From the NCBI GenBank assembly GCA_036936605.1, contig JAUPFV010000005.1:4825670-4889669 (forward strand): a stretch of 64,000 nucleotides of DNA, written 5' to 3'. Source of the stretch: Limnanthes douglasii subsp. nivea. Lineage: Eukaryota; Streptophyta; Magnoliopsida; Brassicales; Limnanthaceae. Shown here piece after piece: positions 11,804-23,110 of the stretch (its first letter is position 1; each line of letters begins with the position of its first letter). Under the pieces are notes generated by a model. The model was not told the DNA's origin and made no database searches. It saw only the letters and a program-made list of their open reading frames with translations. A program made the translations under genes and the position numbers.

Positions 11804-12130
11804 AGGTTGTGTTCGAAGGCGTTGGACAAGACCTAAAAAATAGTTCACGTGGACTTGCGACTATGTCCGGACAGATTCTCGCAATAGTTGTGTAGCGACT
11901 TTATCGGGACTGATAAAACCTTTAGAAGCCAAACGGTTTTTGCCAGAGATCGTGGGACACATGTCCTTTTTTGATTTGCCACACCGGCCATTTTTCTCCA
12001 AGAAATGCGCTCCTACTTTCTTCGAAAAAGCAACCTCTTCAATTAATATGGGTGACATCAGCGCCGTCTTTAATCATTACCTTTATCCTTTCATATTCTC
12101 CTAGGTATCGAAGCATCTTTTATTCCTTTA

Positions 12131-12140
12131 CTATAAATTA
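12131..12140 (+). promoter_or_regulatory. TATA-like box of the antisense gene
   Basis: 'ctataaatta' lies about 100 bp upstream of the first ATG (12231), followed by a pyrimidine-rich leader. The diverged copy at 51952-51960 has 'ctataaata' in the same relative place. This suggests an internal promoter directed against the element's own transcript. Confidence 0.5.
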
Positions 12141-12230
12141 GTCCACTTTTCACTGTTTTATCATCTTCATCATCTCTATTCTGCTAAACTTCAAAGCTTT
12201 CTCTTCTAAAAAAACCCTTCTTGTGAGTTT

Positions 12231-15100
12231 ATGTTCACGGCAAGATACGACCTTAGTAAAAGGTGGGTGGCTCAACTTGTAAGAGATAGAAAAATCTCAA
12301 AAGGTTGAACGAGACAGGCGCATTGCTGCAGCCTCCCTGTTTCCCCAATAAACAACTCGGAAACACCAAATTCTGAGCCTGACTGGGGTTCTTCTTCAGC
12401 TAAGAGCGCTAAACCCAGGAGGTTATTTCTATCCGAACTTTCACCAATCGTTTCGGGCTCCTCGGATCAGGAATCAGAGCCTGTCGTTGAACCAGAGCAG
12501 GCAGTTACAAGCTTCAAGAGACCTTCTCCATTCATCGCCATGGGGTCGGATGCTGATGCCTCTCCAAAAAAGCTAGTAGACCGACGAAGAGGTCGTTTGG
12601 TGAGAGGGAAAACTCCAAAAACTATGCCTTCCAAGTCTGGGGCTAAAAATAAAAACACTGGGTCAGATGCACCTATTAAGATCTCCAAGGACAACTTGTC
12701 CGGTCCAGAGGCTACCAGTTCAAGCCTTCGTAAAGAGACCTCCGAACCCGAGCCCCAGCCGGACTCAAGACTACAAAAGGGAAATGATGCTCAACAATAT
12801 GGAGGGCCTACTGAGCCAACCACTAGCTCTTCTCTCCCAGAAGTAGCTGACAATCCCTCCATGGTAATGGAGGATGTAATGGAGGACAACATCGAAGAAG
12901 CCTCTTTTGAGACTGACGTCTCCGGGAAAATAAGTGATACTATCATCACCAAAAAGAGCAAAGGCAAAGAAAAAGTGTGTTTAAAACATCCGGAGCTGCC
13001 GGAGTGCCTTGTGGGAAAAGTGAGGCCTTGTTTCCACAAAGTAAGTGTCAAATACCTGCTAGCCATGCAGAAGATCAACTATGCTTTTATTCACACAGCT
13101 GAGCTTGGCCGGATGAGGACGAAGTGGGGGATTCAAGAAAATGTCAAAGCAAGAATTCCAATTGATCCGGAGACGCCCATGGATTGCAAACTCAATGAGA
13201 TAGTCCTCTACACTGAGTTATTCAAATAGGGACGTAGGCTCCGCTTGGACCCTGAAATAGTCAGATATTTTCATCTGATAAAGCTTTGCCCAAGTCAACT
13301 AAGTACTAACGCCTGGTTCACCCTTATGGCATGTATCATGGCTTCCAGGCTCTCTGGAATCCCTCTTCCGATGGAGCAATTTGCTGTTGTAGCAAGCCTC
13401 TGCAAAAACCACGTCATCCCTTTCTATCACTTTAACATGAGCGATAATTAAAAGGTGGTGGATGATTTACTTGAGTCGGAGAAAGGCTGGAAGACTCAAT
13501 TTCTATTCATCAGCGGTGCCTGGGAGAATGGAAAGAAAATTAAAGTTGGTGATAACCCAAGCATGCTTACCAGCAGATGGCGAAGTGATGGTAATAATCT
13601 CACTACATACTTATGTCTTTACTTATAACGATTTTAAATTCCTCTTCTTTTGTTTTTTGGTAGTGCTGCCCAAGGATTTCAACGACTACTTGGACGCTGG
13701 GCAGACTACTTGTGCCAAGATGAATGTTTGGACTGCTGAGAAATGGGGAAACCGCTTCCACCACTATTTTTCCAGAGGCAATTTAATAAGATCTTATCTT
13801 TGGAATACAACTGACCGGAGGGACTTGTCCTATGAGGAACTAACCACTCCACCCCCTCCGAGAGTGATTCTCCGGAAGATAGAGGGAAAGGATGGGAAAC
13901 TAGACTTGTCGGGCAGAGCTAAAGCCCCAAGCAAGATGAAGGGAAAAAAGGCTAAGGCCAAGCAAGATGTGGTTAAGGCTAACCCTACCGAAGTGGAGGA
14001 AGCTGTCCCAACAAACCTAGAGGGACAAGATCAAAGGCAGATTGACGTTGCCTTACTGCAAGTGGTGGAACACGAAAGTACCAAGGAAGCAGATGGGTCT
14101 CCAAAACCTCAAAAGGCTCCCAAGAAGGACAGAAAACAGGGGGCAGAAGGTGGGGACCGGGATGCCAAGAAAAAGAAAACTTCCAAGGGAGATGAGGTTT
14201 CTCTCCGGGATGCGGAGCCACTACCTCCAGTTGACCCAACTGACCCTACTCAAGCAGAAGAGATCCCTAGTGACTTTCATACCGGAGGAGGTGCAGGAGG
14301 GGATATCAGCATTGATGGCGTCGACATTAGTGGGCTTGATGGGATCGGTCTTTACTTCGAAAACCTCGACAAAGATGATTTTGCTGGGCCCTACCTCCCC
14401 CCAAGCTCTTCGAACATTTTCACTTTTAATGGTAGGTCGTTTTCTGTTTCAAATAAGAGAGACACTATCACCCATTCCCAACTGAGCAACATCCAGCCAG
14501 TGCTTACCTTGGAGAAGCAAATGCGCAATCAGTTAGCCATTATCAATACTCTCAATTCTGACAAAGAGAAATTGTCTAGTGACCTTCTTAGTGCCAAACA
14601 AAATGCTGAGGCATTGAAGAAAGAGAATGAGAAGTTGAAGAAACGTCAGGAGGAATTGGTTAACAAGTTGGCCACTTCGGAGGGAGTTGTCAGAGAACTC
14701 CAACTGAAGCAATCCGATCTGGAAAGAGACCTCTTTTCTTTAAAAGATGAGGTAAAGGCCAAAGATAGCATCATTCAGACCTTAACTAATGACAAGATTT
14801 CTATTGAAAATATTGTGTCTAAGGTTGAACAAGAAAAAGCTGACTTGTTGAGGGACCAGGAGAAGACCATCCAGGCTAGGATTGATGCTTACACCAATGA
14901 AGTGATAGATTCTCAGGAGGAAAGATATGCCTAAGTCAAGTCAGATACGGTCCTGCTTTTCCATGAAAAATTTCTAAAGAGGACACTGGAGATTTATGGC
15001 GATTCGTAGAATATGAAGACCTCCCCCACCATACCATGGATGATGGTGACAAGAATAACTATTCTAGTGGCTGGGATGACACAACCGACGAAGAATAAAA
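12231..15100 (+). pseudogene. Antisense gene of the Tat element (PF04195-like, coiled-coil), broken by stops
   Basis: Reading starts at ATG 12231 (MFTARYDLSKRW...) and soon meets a stop at about 12306, with the next frame open from there to 13229. Further stops lie at 13227 and 13449. A GT..AG intron at 13591-13663 separates 'SMLTSRWRSD' from 'LPKDFNDYLDAG', and the long open stretch ends at 14934. In order: a Ser/Pro/Lys-rich N-terminus; a conserved block around 'VKYLLAMQKINYAF'; 'LDPEIVRYFHLIKLCPSQL' to 'KNHVIPFYHF'; a Lys/Glu-rich linker; and a coiled coil of about 140 residues near the end. An acidic tail homologous to copy 1 continues past the 14934 stop to about 15100, so that stop is probably a mutation. 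It looks like plant 'putative gypsy type transposon' proteins. Function unknown. Confidence 0.75.
13591..13663 (+). other. 73-bp intron in the antisense gene
   Basis: The donor is GTAATAATCT and the acceptor is TTTTTTGGTAG. The upstream reading frame (positions divisible by 3) and the downstream frame differ by one, and 73 leaves remainder 1, so splicing joins them exactly (GAT, G|TG, CTG). The flanking protein blocks match copy 1 across its own intron at 1453-1530. Confidence 0.75.
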
Positions 15101-15688
15101 GACTAGGGAGAGCCCGGGTGAGGAGGATGATGACCCCAAGAAGAAGAAATCAAGTGGGGCCGGGCCATCTAAGAAAGCTCTCTCTTGAAGTATTAATTAT
15201 CTTTTTTTTTTCTGTGATTGAACCAAAGTCCTTGGATGGCCAAGGCATTTTTTGTAATTGTCCGACTCTGGTCCAGATAAACCTTTTTTGTTTAAAAACT
15301 CAGTCATTGGATAGCCGCACTTCGTATATTTTAATGGGCAATTTTACTTTGCACAAATCTTGCATTATTTCATAATATTTCAACCTTGGTGGCTAATGTT
15401 AAAACAGCCCTTAGTTAGTTTACAAGCACTTTTAAAGCGAGAGTATTTAAATTCTCCGATGACAAATGTTTAAGTAGTCATCACTCTATCAACTCAATCT
15501 GATCTGACATTGATAGAAAATTTCAAAGAAAACATTAACCGAAACACCCCGAATTTTTTAAGAAGGCATTGAATTTTATTAAAAATCCCGGACACCTCAT
15601 TAAAACCTCCCTACGCCACCAGGGTAGGAAAGAGTATGCCCCCAAATATTTACATGAACTTTTAAGCAAGTGAATATTTACATAGTTT
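15101..15688. other. Region between antisense gene and pol end in the Tat element
   Basis: No gene is supported. It is AT-rich, with 'ccaaagtccttggatggcca' also present near 2404-2424 in copy 1. This is presumably the 3' untranslated part of both converging genes. Confidence 0.5.
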
Positions 15689-16738
15689 TCATTCCAAATA
15701 CAACCGGAGATGTTCAACATTCCAGAGGTGATTCAAAACCCTTCCATCCTTATCTTGAAGTTGGTATGTCCCAGGCTTAAGCTTTTTACTGACCACATAG
15801 AGTCCTTCCCAAGATGGAGCTAGCTTACCGAACTGCTTCTCTTTAGTGTGTACGAAGACTTTCCTCAATACTTTATCCCCTGGCTGAAAATCCATTCTTT
15901 TAACTTTGGAAGCAAACCTGCTCCTCATCATAGTGTGTTGCTCTGAGGTGAGCCTTAACTCTTCTTTCCTACATCAAGTCAAGCTGACCTCTTACTGCCA
16001 CTTCGTTAGCGTGTTCGGATAAATTATGAACTCGAAAGGAAGGAAGAGTAGCATCTATGGGAGCTATAGCATCTATCCCATATACTAAAGAAAAGGGAGA
16101 TTCTTGTGTTGCAGCCCCGGGGGTGGTCCGGTAAGCCCACAAGACTTCTTGTAAATAACTTGGCCATTTTCCATCAGTCCCTTCTAAGTTCTTTTTTAGA
16201 CCGGACATAATTGTTCTGTTAGCCACTTGAACTTGACCGTTTTCCTGTGGGTGGAAAGAAGAAGAGAAGCAGTGTTGAATGCCTCTAGAGGCACATAAAG
16301 TCTCCATTTCCTTGTTGTCGAATTGTGGCCCATTGTCTGTAGTTATCTTTTGTGGAAATCCAAATCTGCAACAAATGTTAGATAAAATGAATTTGACAAC
16401 AGTTTTCGAGGTAGTTCCTGCTAATGGGGCTGCTTCGATCCACTTCGAAAAGTAATCAATGGCAACAATTATAGTTCTGCACCCCCCGGACGCCACAGGT
16501 AGAGGTCCCACTAAATCTAGCCCCCATCGAGCAAAATATATTGGCTCAGAAATTGACTCCAATGGGACAGCTGGGGTATGAATTTCATTACCATATCGTT
16601 GGCATGGATCACACTTTTTAACCAACTCCTTGGTATCTTTCTTGCTACTGCTTTTTCCGGAGGCAAAGTGCCATCTGAGAGATATTGAAGGATTGGAAAT
16701 CTCTAATCTTGGGGATGTTTGACTTGTATATTCAAACT
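15689..16738 (-). pseudogene. Tat integrase with C-terminal module
   Basis: 16625-15969 carries the end of the zinc-binding part ('CDPCQRYG') and the core: 'LDLVGPLP' (first Asp), 'TTDNGPQFDN' (second Asp), then 'HPQENGQVQVANR', where the catalytic Glu expected after 'GQV' reads Gln. 15931-15689 is a C-terminal module with 'GDKVLRKVF', 'FGKLAPSWEG' and 'PGTYQLQDKDGRVL', ending near 'VEHLRLYLE'. A stop or frame break separates the two. Integration activity is not expected, because of both the breaks and the substituted residue. Confidence 0.8.
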
Positions 16739-17641
16739 TTATTCTTCCTTATCGGGATTGATTTGAATAGATGGGCACTCTTGCACATGTATCCAAGGGT
16801 AGGATTCTGAGTAGGCTACGGTTGACAAAGAGTTTGCTAGCATATTTTTCGTTCGGGGTATGTGTTCATAAGTGACGCTTTTGAAATTGAGGGCCACTTT
16901 TTTTAGGATGAATAAATATTTAATCAGCTGTTCTTTTTTAGCTTCGGGTTGGCCTTGTGCGTGATGGATCAGAAGCTGAGAATCGCTCATTAACCTGACC
17001 CTTTTGGCTCCACAAATGAGAGCCAACTTTAAACCAGTTATAGCAGCCTCATATTCGGACTCATTATTGAAAGCCCTGAATGCAAAGCATATAGCCTGGT
17101 ATATTCTGTCACCGTACGGAGAGGTTAAATATATCCCAGCACCACAACCCATGGTGCTTAATCCACCATCAGTCTGGATGACCCATACCTTTTTATCTTT
17201 TACTCCAGTTGCTTGTTCAGTATCCCTATATGTGTGAAATTCAACCAGGAAATCAGCCATATTTTGGGCTTTGATCGCTGTTCGAGGGGAAAAATCAATA
17301 TCATAGTCTCTCAATTCTACCGACCACTTGGTCATTCTACTTGAAATATCGGCCTTTTGGAGAACGTTTTTTAAGGGGTAAGACGTCCGGACAATGATAG
17401 AATGTGCCTGAAAATAGGGCCTCATCTTCCTTGCAGCAATTACTATGGCTAGTACTAATTTTTCAAGTTTTAAATAGCGTTTTTCTGCCTCTATCAAGCT
17501 CTTGCTGATATAATACACCGGACGAGGATAATTATCTACTTCCCTTACCAACACTGCACGTACAGCACAATCAGAGACTGCCAAATATACGAAGAGATTC
17601 TTTCCATCAACGGGTTTAAATAAAGTCTTGGGGGAAGACAA
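16739..17641 (-). pseudogene. Tat RNase H plus second (archaeal-like) RNase H
   Basis: One open frame of 300 aa. The first half is the usual Ty3/gypsy RNase H linked to RT ('YYISKSLIEAEKRYLKLEK', 'MTKWSVELRDYDI'). The second half is a separate RNase H with 'IQTDGGLSTMGCGAG', 'NNESEYEAA' and 'RLMSDSQLLIHHAQG'. The last expected acidic position reads 'ANSLS' instead of the usual 'AD.L', so one catalytic Asp is replaced by Asn. The duplicated domain is a hallmark of the Tat lineage. Confidence 0.8.
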
Positions 17642-18678
17642 ATGCTTTTTAATCTCATTGAAGGCCTTATCACACTATGGGGACCAATTGAAATCTTTTG
17701 CACCTTTAAGAGTTTGAAAAAACGGGGCGCACCTGTCTGAAGATCTTGAAATAAAACGGTTTAGTGCAGCTAGCCTCCCAATCAATCGTTGCACTTCTTT
17801 AACATTCCGAGGAGGCTCCATTTATAGTAAAGCATTAAGCTGGTCTCGATCAGGCAGTATCCCTTTCTTACTTATCACATACCCCCAAAAATTTCCCGGA
17901 CTGTACTCCGAACACGCACTTTTCTGGGTTCAATTTTAAGTTTACTTTTACTAAGTTAGAAAAAAGTTTCTTGAAGATCTGCCAAGTGTAGCTCTTCGTC
18001 CATACTTTTTACCATCATGTCATCGATGTAAACTTCCATGTTTCTATTAATCTGATCAGCAAAAGCCTTGTTTACCAACCTCTGATAAGTAGCCCTAGCA
18101 TTTTTTAACCCAAATGGTATTACCTTGTAATAATGGAGGCCCCTATTAGTAACAAATGTAGTATGTTCTTGATCCTTCGGATCCACTTGAATTTGATTAT
18201 ACCCGGAGAAAGCATCCATAAAAGACAACAACTTGTTCCCAGATGTGGAATCCACCAACTGATCAATTCGGAGAACCGGATATAAATCCTTTGGGCAAGC
18301 TCTGTTGAGATCTGTGAAATCGATGCACATTCGCCATTTACCATTTTTATTTTTTACCAATACCGGGTTAGCTGTCCATAAAGGGTATTGAGATTCCTAT
18401 ATATGCCCCATTTTAGTAAGTCGGTCAACCTCTTGAACTATAATATCGGCTTTCTCCTTAGAAAAGGCCCTCCTCTTTTGTACAACAGGTGCTATGTCTT
18501 TTCGGATAGATAATTGGTGTGATATTATATTTGCTGGCACTCCGGTAACATCAGCATTGCACCAAGCAAAGACATGCTGATGATCTTTCAAGAATTCTAA
18601 CATTTTACCATTTAATTCTGATGTCATCTTGGATCCTATCTTGACACTTTTTTCCTTCTGCAAGAGAGTGAGTTTCAA
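17642..18678 (-). pseudogene. Tat reverse transcriptase, broken
   Basis: 18678-18397 is the N-terminal part ('HQLSIRKDIAPVVQKRRAF'), ending at an in-frame TAG. 18360-17956 has 'WRMCIDFTDLNRACPKD', 'SFMDAFSGYNQIQ' and the catalytic 'YIDDMMVKS', then a frameshift after 'LADLQETFF'. Between 17955 and 17642 the homologous sequence continues with another frameshift and two stops (near 17820 and 17676). The product cannot be made as one protein from this copy. Confidence 0.85.
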
Positions 18679-18760
18679 CTTCTTTAATTGGTATTAAAAC
18701 ACCAGGGGTCTCTCTGGGGTCATAAATTTCTCCTTCTCCCCCAGAGGGACCCTCAAACTG

Positions 18761-20071
18761 TTATTTCTCATTAATCCGAACAGCCCCCAACGTCCGAGGA
18801 GCCAGTGCTGTTGCAAAACATTCTCTTGCTACCTTTTGACTGCTCCGAACAACTCCTACTTGCCCTTGCACAGCATACTTCAAGCATTGGTGGACTGTTG
18901 AGGCCACAACATGCATCCTGAAGAGCCAAGATCTCCCCAGAATAGCATTATAACAAGTGGGACAATCCACCACAATGAATAGTATTCTAACCATATTCTT
19001 AAAATGGCATTTGCCCAATAATACCTCCTCCTCGAAATCCCCGATTACATCTGCTGAGCTTCCTGTGAAACCCATAATTGATCTGTTCGAACGTTGAATT
19101 ACTGCTGGATTTTTCATCTTTTTATAGGAAGTTAAAAAGAGAATATTGGAAGAACTTCTGGTGTCCACCAAAATTCGTCTTATGTCATTACCCCCGATGG
19201 ACGCTCCTATGACAACAGCATCTTCATGAGGACCAGCAATATCCCTTAAGTCATCCTCATCAAACACAATAAAGGGAAAAGTAATTTGTAATTGATAGGA
19301 AGTCATGCCTCCTTCCAGTTGGGTAGTTAAAGTATGAACGTGCCTCTTTCTCGAATAAGCAGTTGGTGCTATCATGGTATCTCCTCCGAATATTGTAAGT
19401 GACTCATAAAAGTTTCTAAGTCCGGACGCTATCTTGCAATTCACTGTGATAACACCCACCGTATTCCGGGTTGGATCAGGATCTAAATATTCTGATTCTA
19501 CATCGAACCTTTCGATTATAACCATAGCCCCATCCGGCGCCGACGTGCCTGCATTGTTTGGACCAACCCGATGAACATTATCAGGCCTATTTCCACCTAT
19601 TCTTTTAACATACGACCCCAACTTTCCTCTTTCAATTAAATTCTGGACTTCTTGTTTTAACGCAATACAATCCTTAGTGGTATGGCCAATATTATGGTGA
19701 TATTGACATAAACAATTATTACGGCTCTCCCTAAGAGATTGTAATGCAGCTGGCTTTCTGAAATGTACTTCGTCTTTTGTTTTGTCATAAATGATGGCTA
19801 TATTTTCTTTCAACTCAGCAAACCACTCCGGTTGAACCCAAGGCCCTCACATATTCCTGGATTGCTGGCTCTAGGCTGGTGCAGCCGGATGGGACTGAGC
19901 TTTGGCTCTGTTATGACCCTGCCCGGTTTCCTTGGCCTTGTTCCCAGACTGGTTCTGATTTTGATTTGGCGCAGCTGGAGCAGACCTCACCTGCCTGTGC
20001 ATCCTAGTTTTCTTTGTTTCATCGACATTGATTTGTTTACCGGCCTGATTCAGCAGCCCTCCCCATGTCAT
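18761..20071 (-). pseudogene. Tat zinc knuckle and aspartic protease
   Basis: 20071-19871 is an Asn/Gln-rich linker in a different frame from gag. 19813-18761 holds 'CQYHHNIGHTTKDC', a knuckle-like motif with one His replacing a Cys, and then the protease. The active site reads 'LVDTRSSSNILF', with Arg where the D-T/S-G motif has Gly, consistent with a single G-to-A change. The fold end 'NAILGRSWLF' is typical of this protease family. Protease activity is probably lost. Confidence 0.8.
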
Positions 20072-21168
20072 GGTTTTTTCCTGGTTACTGAATCAGCCAA
20101 GTTTCCAGGGTTCAAACCCTGTCTTAAAGAAACTATTGCTACTTGTTGAAAGCAATTAGCCAAACCACTTTTGGTATTCACAAAACGACTTATGTATTCT
20201 TTTAAAGATTCATTTGGTTTTTGGGCACAATAAATAATTGTGTCTCCATTGCCCTTCACCTCTTTACTTCCAACAAACTGTCTACGAAAGGCCACCAAAA
20301 AGGTGTCAAAATTCCTGATGCAACCCTGTGGCAAACTGTTGTACCATTTCAGAGCACTCCCCGTAAATGATTGGGAGAATGCTCTACAAAGTAACTTGTC
20401 GTCATCATCAAAATTCATCATAAAATTTTTGAATTGTTCCAAGTGGTTATCCGGGTCTTTACTGCCATCATATTTTTCCATTCTTGTACTGTCAAACCTC
20501 TTAGGAAGGTTTCCGGACAGTATCTTGGAGGACAATGGAGATTGTCTCCAATTCCGGCCACGACTGAACACCGTATCTTCGTTAGGAGTTGCAAAGATAC
20601 TTGGCTTATCATGGAAGGCGAAAGGATCCATTAACAATCGATCTACGTGTCTCCGGCCATGACTGTGAGACGATCCCCTACTCAGATGCCTCTTCAACCT
20701 TCCATGCCTATCCCTTTTTCTTGAGTTTTTTTTACCAACTTTTGTTTTTTTAGAACGGCCTCCATCGCTGCTGGATGAAAAAGATTCTTCAACTCCATCT
20801 TCACCTGAGGAGCTACTGGAAGACTCTGAGTCTGAATCAGAGCTCTCCACCGGTTTAGACCGGTAAGACTTTTTTGAACTAGCATGAGTCTTTTTTATAC
20901 TTACATGAGTTTTTGATGGCTCATGCTCTCTAGGGTTATCAGTATGATGAGCTACCGGTGCCTTAGATTTTTCTTTTATGCCCATCTTTGCACTCTTAGC
21001 AGCCCTTAGAGCTTTTATTTCGACTTTTAACCTATCTCGCTCCTGGATAGTATACTCATCATTTTCTCCCACCACTTCTGCCAAAGCTGGTGGTATTTCC
21101 TGTACGTCCGGATTCATCCGAACTAAATTTTCTCGATGGTTTTGAATGCTAGATTCGGGCACCTTCAT
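20068..21168 (-). pseudogene. Tat gag
   Basis: 366 aa starting 'MKVPESSIQNHRENL', 22 bases inside the 5' LTR boundary. The first half is Ser/Lys/Arg-rich. The second half is the retrotransposon gag domain: 'SRTRMEKYDG'-like start, 'DPDNHLEQF', 'LKWYNSLPQGCIRNFDTF' and 'RRQFVGSKE'. The frame stops near the end of the domain, before the zinc knuckle, so gag is separated from the rest by a frame break. Confidence 0.8.
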
Positions 21169-21169
21169 C

Positions 21170-21186
21170 TCCCACTGTGGTCGCCA
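21170..21186 (-). promoter_or_regulatory. Primer-binding site of the Tat element
   Basis: Read on the minus strand, 'TGGCGACCACAGTGGGA' follows the 5' LTR end after three bases. It starts TGG, as expected for pairing with a tRNA CCA end. It resembles the tRNA-Arg-type sites described for Tat and Ogre elements; the tRNA identity was not checked. Confidence 0.6.
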
Positions 21187-21189
21187 ATT

Positions 21190-21578
21190 TGGTGAGGTTT
21201 ATTTTTGTTTGAGGGTAATTTTGTCTAGAGTTTTGTGGTGTTTCAAGGGTATTTAATGTTTAGTAGATTGTAGTGAGAGATCTGAGCTGCCTGGTAGTAT
21301 TTAATATTTCTTACCCTCATTAAATGAAAGTGGTTGGGTATTTATACCCTTAACCTTGGGCCATATGGGCTTCCGGGTCATGATTTATGAATTCGGGTCG
21401 GGTTCAAAGACCCATTAAAGATCCATTAGTTTATTAAGCAAGTAGGTAATTAGCTTAGTCATGAGGTGATTAAGCTTTTAATACACTAGTTCAGTTCGGA
21501 TGGTTTAGTGGGTAGATATTGTCCAAATTGCCCTTGTCCGGTACAAATAGTGAGTGGTGATAAAAACCGGACTCATCA
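21190..21578 (-). repeat. 5' LTR of the Tat element
   Basis: It is the 389-bp partner of the LTR at 11401. It should carry the promoter for gag-pol transcription toward lower coordinates. It contains 'ttgggtatttataccctt' on the plus strand, possibly a TATA-containing core. Confidence 0.9.
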
Positions 21579-22019
21579 GCCATGGCATCGTATTTAGTCA
21601 TCGCGATCGAAAACTCGGTCGTTAGAATATCTCTCGCCCATAGATTTTTTGAACTTATTTTTAAACAATAATGACTTATTAGAGATATAAGGCCTATGCG
21701 CATTAGCTCATATAGTTTGTCTATAAATAATAGATTTATATCCTAGGTAATTTATACACTTTCTAAATAATAAATCATAGTCGTTTTTTTTGTTTTTTTA
21801 TTTTTTACATGGGATCTGGGCGTAGCTGAATTTAAGTTATCGTGTCTTCCACTATGTCAGTGGGCAGTTGTTTTAGTTGTCCGCAAAAAAAAGTAAAATT
21901 TTTTAGTTTTTGAATCTGGTGTGTGCAACCACAATCAACAGACTTGATCGAGATGCAAACGGTATCCATTTTTTTAGTTTTGGACAGTAGGTTCGAGATA
22001 TCTAATCTCTTAATGTGAC

Positions 22020-22404
22020 TGGTTGGATTATGATTCTGTGCTATGGTTTGGAGTAGATTATTTCAGATCGAATGATATTTTGGGAAAGAGTTTTAGGAAT
22101 TTAATATTTAGAGTGAGATGTAGAGAGATGAAGAAAGTGTGTACTAGCAGTAAATTTTTTATCACCCTCATAAATGAAAGTAGTTGGGGTATTTATACTT
22201 GTTTAATGACTTATGGGCCTTTTGAGTCGGATTATGGGCTTAGGTCAAGTTTAAAGCCCATAAGACAAATATAGGAAATGACTAGCAACCAGTTGACTCA
22301 CGGTTCACTTGGTTGTACTGTTCGGTGGGGCATGGTACTGGATATGTTCGAGCAACCCTTTGGATATATACAGTAGTCAGTCTCAAAGAAATCTGGCCTC
22401 ATCA
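22020..22404 (-). repeat. Tat-type LTR fragment or solo LTR
   Basis: It shares with the LTRs at 1-369 and 21190-21578 the block 'aaatgaaagtagttggggta', the 'gggccttttgagtcggatta' block and the terminal 'ctcatca'. No internal Tat sequence follows on either side and no matching TSD is visible. Confidence 0.55.
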
Positions 22405-22461
22405 CGGGTCACAAAAAATCATTACTGGAACAGTGCAACAGTTTTGTTGGTAAAACCGTGA

Positions 22462-23110
22462 ATTCAATTTCGTTTTGGTTTTGGTTTTGGTTTTGGTTTG
22501 GTTTTGATTTCGGTTTTGGTTTTGGTTTCGGTTTCGATTTCGATTTCGATTTTGATTTTGATTTTGATTTTGATTTTGATTTTGATTTTGATTTTGATTT
22601 TGATTTTGATTTTGATTTTGATTTTGATTTTGATTTTGATTTTGATTTTGATTTTGATTAGAACTTGAAAATTTGGATTTAGTATTGGATTTAGTTTTGA
22701 ATATCAATTTGGTATATATTTTATTTGGATTCAGATTCGGTATAGATTTTATTTGGATTAGGTGTTCAGATTTAGTTTCGGATTTGGATTTGGATTTGGA
22801 TTTGGTATCTGGATTTAGTTTCAGATTTGGATTTGGTATAGATTTTTTTTTTGGATTCAGATTTGGTGGTTAGATTTTGTTTGATGTTTGGATTATGTCT
22901 GACTTTTGTTTAGATCGATGTTTGTTGTTTTGATTTGTTTGGTGTTTGGATTTGTTTGGATTCGTTTGGGGTTTAGATTTCGTTTGGATTTGGATTTATT
23001 TTGGAGTTTGGAGATTGGCGTTCAATTTTGGGTTTTAGGTTTTGACGTTTCAATTTTGTTTTTGGCGTTTTGTTTTGGTTTTGGTTTTCGATTATGGTTT
23101 TGGTTTTAGA
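22462..23110. repeat. Hexanucleotide (TTTTGA/TTTTGG)n array and its decayed flanks
   Basis: 22545-22660 is about 20 near-perfect copies of 'gatttt'. To the left are 'ggtttt' and 'gatttc' variants. To the right, up to about 23110, 'ggattt' and 'ggtttt' variants persist with mutations. The apparent Asp-Phe or Asn-Gln repeat proteins on the two strands are products of this array, not genes. Confidence 0.85.

Larger units (their letters stand above)
11401..21578 (-). mobile_element. Nearly complete Tat/Retand-like Ty3/gypsy retrotransposon with an antisense gene
   Basis: The two LTRs are each 389 bp (11401-11789 and 21190-21578), start TG and end CA on the plus strand, and differ at about 18 sites by eye. 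Flanking 5-mers are GTCAT (11396-11400) and GCCAT (21579-21583), a TSD with one change. On the minus strand the order is gag, zinc knuckle, protease, RT, RNase H, second RNase H, integrase, then a long region with an oppositely oriented gene, then the 3' LTR. Two RNase H domains plus an antisense ORF before the 3' LTR fit the Tat lineage (Retand and Grande types). Multiple stops, frameshifts and lost catalytic residues make it non-autonomous now. Confidence 0.9.

Noticed and set aside
22402..22707. Open frames encoding Asn-Gln or Asp-Phe repeat proteins
   Set aside because: They are translations of the hexanucleotide array on the two strands, with no start context or flanking domain.
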